From: Flavobacteriales bacterium
GTDB lineage: Bacteria > Bacteroidota > Bacteroidia > Flavobacteriales_D > Crocinitomicaceae
DNA: 64,000 nt
Assembly (NCBI GenBank): GCA_947454525.1
Contig: CANGJM010000008.1
Span: 1-64,000 of the forward strand
Reading direction: 5' to 3'
Under the pieces are notes generated by a model. The model did not search any database. It worked only from the letters and a program-made list of their open reading frames with translations, and was not told the origin of the DNA. Shown one piece after another: positions 61,692 to 64,000 of this stretch. A program made the translations under genes and the position numbers. Numbering within the stretch: position 1 is the stretch's first letter; the number at the start of each line of letters is the position of its first letter.

Positions 61692-62339
61692 CTAAAATTG
61701 ATGGATGTAATTCGTTCTTTTTTCTTGTCCAATTGTTGTCTCTGGACCATGTCCACAATAAACGATGGTTTCTTCGGGATATTTGAAAAGGATGTTAAAA
61801 ATAGAAGATTTTAAGGTTTCTAAATTTCCACCAGGTAAATCTACTCGTCCAAAACTTCCTTTAAACAGCACGTCTCCATTGATGATGAATTTATCCGTTT
61901 CGAAGTAATAGACAACGTGTCCAGGTGCGTGTCCGGGTGTATGTCTCACGTGAATGTTAAATGAACCTATCTTTAATTCTTGTCCGTCCTCTATGGAATG
62001 ATCGGGAACGGCTTCTAGCTGATACCCTTCAAATCCATACACATGGGCATAACTCGCAACAGAGTTCCAAGTCACATGATCTAAGTTGTGTAAATAAGCT
62101 GGAGCTTTGAAGCGTTTTTGGACAAACGCAGCACCTAAAATATGATCGATGTGTGCGTGAGTATAAAGAACCGCAAGGACAGATAATTCATTTTCGGCAA
62201 TGAAATCTGACAATTCATTTTCCTCCTCTTTGGAATAACATCCAGGGTCAAAAATAATGGCTTCGCCTTCATCGTTTGAAACAACAATGGTGTTCTCTTG
62301 AAAGGCATTGAATTGAAAAACGCTTACGTGTGCACTCAT
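61692..62339 (-). CDS. MBL-fold metallo-hydrolase (glyoxalase II-like)
   Basis: 215 aa with the beta-lactamase-fold metal motif THAHIDH (His61, His63, Asp65, His66), HTPGHAPGHVVYYF, GDVLFKGSFGRVDLPGG, and VYCGHGPETTIGQEK. It fits the small glyoxalase II-like group that hydrolyses thioesters; substrate not certain. Its ATG lies four bases after an exact -7 box, so a leaderless mRNA is predicted. It heads a two-gene operon with the glycosyltransferase. Confidence 0.92.
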   Translation of the reverse strand: MSAHVSVFQFNAFQENTIVVSNDEGEAIIFDPGCYSKEEENELSDFIAENELSVLAVLYTHAHIDHILGAAFVQKRFKAPAYLHNLDHVTWNSVASYAHVYGFEGYQLEAVPDHSIEDGQELKIGSFNIHVRHTPGHAPGHVVYYFETDKFIINGDVLFKGSFGRVDLPGGNLETLKSSIFNILFKYPEETIVYCGHGPETTIGQEKRTNYIHQF

Positions 62340-62343
62340 GTAG

Positions 62344-62351
62344 CAAAGTTA
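62344..62351 (-). promoter_or_regulatory. -7 box TAACTTTG, four bases before ATG
   Basis: An exact TAnnTTTG (minus strand) separated by four bases (CTAC) from the ATG at 62339. Confidence 0.75.
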
Positions 62352-62367
62352 GCGCAAAGAACTTGGA

Positions 62368-64000
62368 CTAACGCAATAAATTGATGTGTCCCGTGATTTC
62401 TTTTTTATTGTTTGCGAAATCTTTATACTTCAATTTCCAAACATAGGTGCCATCTTGACAAGGCAAATTGTTGTAGGTTCCATCCCAGTAATCATCGACG
62501 GAAGTCATTTCATAAACGATTTCTCCCCATCGATTATAGACGAGCATTTCAAACTCTCTAATGTTTCCTAAAATTGGTCTAAATTCATTGTTGTGTTCAT
62601 CGCCATCCGGCGTAAAGGTATTAGGTACGTAGATAAACGGATCGAAGTACACACTTACTTGACTTTGGGCTTGACAACCGTTGACATCCGTGAAATATAC
62701 ATTATAAACGGCATTCTGATTCGGAGAAACAGTCGTACTCGCACAGGTTGCACACGAAAATTCGTCTTGTGGTGTCCATAAGATATTCCCAGGTCCACTT
62801 GTCACTGCATTGAATTGGATGGTTTCACCAACCAATGCATACACATCGATTCCCCCGTTGATAAACGGAGGTGGATAAACGCTTATCATCACGTTTGCCG
62901 TATCTTGACATCCATTCGAATCAGTTCCAATGACCATGAAATTTGTGTTGACTTGCGCTTGTACAACGGCAAATGCTCCGTTATTTGCTGTAGACACTGG
63001 CGCTGGTGACCATACATAATACGATGCACCACTTGCCCAGACTCCAGCAGGTGAACCTGGACAAACAATCGTATCGTTTCCAGCAAAGATTTGCGGTGTG
63101 ATGATATTGACCCAAATGGAATCGCTTTCCGTTCCACAACTATTTGTGACATCGCAATAGTAGTATTGTTCACTTGTTGGACTCAATTCCACCGTTTGGC
63201 TCGTTTGTCCGATCAGGTTGTTTGTTGGATACCATAAGTAACTAGCCCCGCCAGAGATAAACGCAGTTCCGGAACCACCGTAACAAATACTCAATGTATC
63301 ATCTAAGACAGGAGCAGGTGGATTAAAAAATACTTGAATGTTCACCGAATCACTGGCGGTACATCCGTTTGCCGATGTGACTGTTGCCGTATAGGTAATG
63401 GTTGATGTTGGAGTGGAAGTTGTCGCAAACGTATTTGTATTCGTTAAGAAATTGGAAGGGGTCCATGAGATGCTTCCAGTTCCGGTGGCCACTAAATCAA
63501 CAGATCCACCAAGACAGATGGTTGTATCGTTACTCAAGGTAACGTTTGGCGCATTAACGTTAACGGTTACTTGCACGGTATCCGAACCACAGGAATCCGA
63601 AATGACGACACTAAAGGTCGTTGTGGCATTGATTGTGGCAATTGGATTGGCAATGTTTGGATTGTTTAGAACATTTGTTGGGCTCCAACTATAGGTCGTT
63701 CCACCATACGCATCTAGTTGATAAGAATCACCTGGACAAATACTGGTTGTCGGTTGAACGGCTCCAGCAGTAAATGCGCCAATGTTGACAGTAACTGTTA
63801 CGGAATCTGGAGCAAAACACCCTGTAGAATCATAAACAATTAATTGAACATCATAAGACCCAGGAACTGTATATTGATGAATAGGCTGCATCAGCGTTGA
63901 ACTAGAACCATCACCAAAATCCCAGATGTAAGCATTCCCATTTACACTATTATTGAGAAAATAAACAGATTGTGGAATGCAAATGAGCGGAGCAGGTTGT
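62368..64000 (-). CDS. large secreted PKD/Ig-repeat protein with type B T9SS domain (cut by window end)
   Basis: At least 543 aa; the frame is open to the window edge, so the N-terminus is missing and the Met at 63891 is internal. The visible part starts with a PKD domain (YIWDFGDGSSS; HQYTVPGSYDVQLIVYDSTG), then repeats of ~80 residues with paired Cys and the pattern SICPGDSYQLDAYGGTTYSW / TICLGGSVDLVATG / SICYGGSGTAFISGGASYLW. The C-terminal ~90 residues are a type B (gliding-motility-associated) tail: YVPNTFTPDGDEHNNEF, MLVYNRWGEIVYEM, WDGTYNNLPCQDGTYVW. A surface adhesin exported by the type IX machine. Confidence 0.92.
   Translation of the reverse strand, partial: QPAPLICIPQSVYFLNNSVNGNAYIWDFGDGSSSTLMQPIHQYTVPGSYDVQLIVYDSTGCFAPDSVTVTVNIGAFTAGAVQPTTSICPGDSYQLDAYGGTTYSWSPTNVLNNPNIANPIATINATTTFSVVISDSCGSDTVQVTVNVNAPNVTLSNDTTICLGGSVDLVATGTGSISWTPSNFLTNTNTFATTSTPTSTITYTATVTSANGCTASDSVNIQVFFNPPAPVLDDTLSICYGGSGTAFISGGASYLWYPTNNLIGQTSQTVELSPTSEQYYYCDVTNSCGTESDSIWVNIITPQIFAGNDTIVCPGSPAGVWASGASYYVWSPAPVSTANNGAFAVVQAQVNTNFMVIGTDSNGCQDTANVMISVYPPPFINGGIDVYALVGETIQFNAVTSGPGNILWTPQDEFSCATCASTTVSPNQNAVYNVYFTDVNGCQAQSQVSVYFDPFIYVPNTFTPDGDEHNNEFRPILGNIREFEMLVYNRWGEIVYEMTSVDDYWDGTYNNLPCQDGTYVWKLKYKDFANNKKEITGHINLLR

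Noticed and set aside
63880-63891. Met at 63891 as start of the last gene
   Set aside because: The frame is open to the window edge and encodes a PKD domain (WDFGDG) across this Met, so the gene is cut by the window.

Overview
The window looks like chromosomal DNA of a Bacteroidota bacterium, most likely a flavobacterium-type gliding/T9SS lineage (a Crocinitomicaceae/Fluviicola-like member is my inference, not shown). The reasons are a gldK-gldL-gldM-gldN type IX secretion (T9SS) core locus, secreted proteins with type A and type B T9SS C-terminal signals, an E1 alpha-beta fusion dehydrogenase, no obvious Shine-Dalgarno sites, and many copies of the Bacteroidota -7 promoter box TAnnTTTG. The DNA is AT-rich and densely coding.

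Layout. 1-8760: an accessory-looking block. Three degenerate 70-bp tRNA-like tandem repeats run into a real tRNA-Arg(TCT) with a terminator. Then come a GIY-YIG protein, a membrane protein with a regulator-like tail, an operon ending in a 979-aa collagen-like protein, and a SIR2-like protein overlapping a T9SS-secreted protein. 8868-14475: a barrel protein, a type B T9SS cargo and a LytS/LytTR-type two-component pair. 14477-21970, mostly minus strand: a Cys/Met PLP enzyme, an alkyltransferase-like protein, a K+-dependent-type membrane pyrophosphatase with a unique Cys-rich tail, thioredoxin, a lipoprotein, recA, a peroxiredoxin and a DUF423 protein. 22022-25834: lipoprotein, mrp, a NifU-like protein, rlmH, menC and msrB in one direction. 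25831-32689: lytic transglycosylase, yidD, a large SF1 helicase, a T9SS cargo, RNase P RNA (rnpB) and an AlkD-like protein. 32722-39754: two secreted amidohydrolase-family proteins, then an ECF sigma/anti-sigma/barrel operon. 39914-50786: E1 fusion, MazG-like protein, a degenerate arginase-fold protein, PorP/SprF and gldKLMN. 50849-60074: a small membrane protein, kbl, a polytopic membrane protein, and a surface-carbohydrate group (sialate O-acetylesterase, acyltransferase-3, CE2-type esterase, Ntn hydrolase with a membrane tail). 60075-64000: a decayed stretch, tRNA-Arg(CCT), a glycosyltransferase, an MBL-fold hydrolase, and a large type B T9SS cargo cut by the window edge.

How it fits together. 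gldKLMN and PorP form the export and gliding machine. At least five proteins here carry its C-terminal signals (2647, 7151, 30510 type A; 9621, 62368 type B). The most interesting items are: a repeated promoter/start arrangement (TAnnTTTG, exactly four bases, start codon) that predicts leaderless mRNAs for six genes and is calibrated by the rnpB 5' end; the metal-binding-like tail on the pyrophosphatase; the arginase-fold protein that has lost metal ligands beside the T9SS locus; the tRNA-derived tandem array; and the SIR2-like/secreted protein pair. All functions are read from sequence alone; no database search was run.
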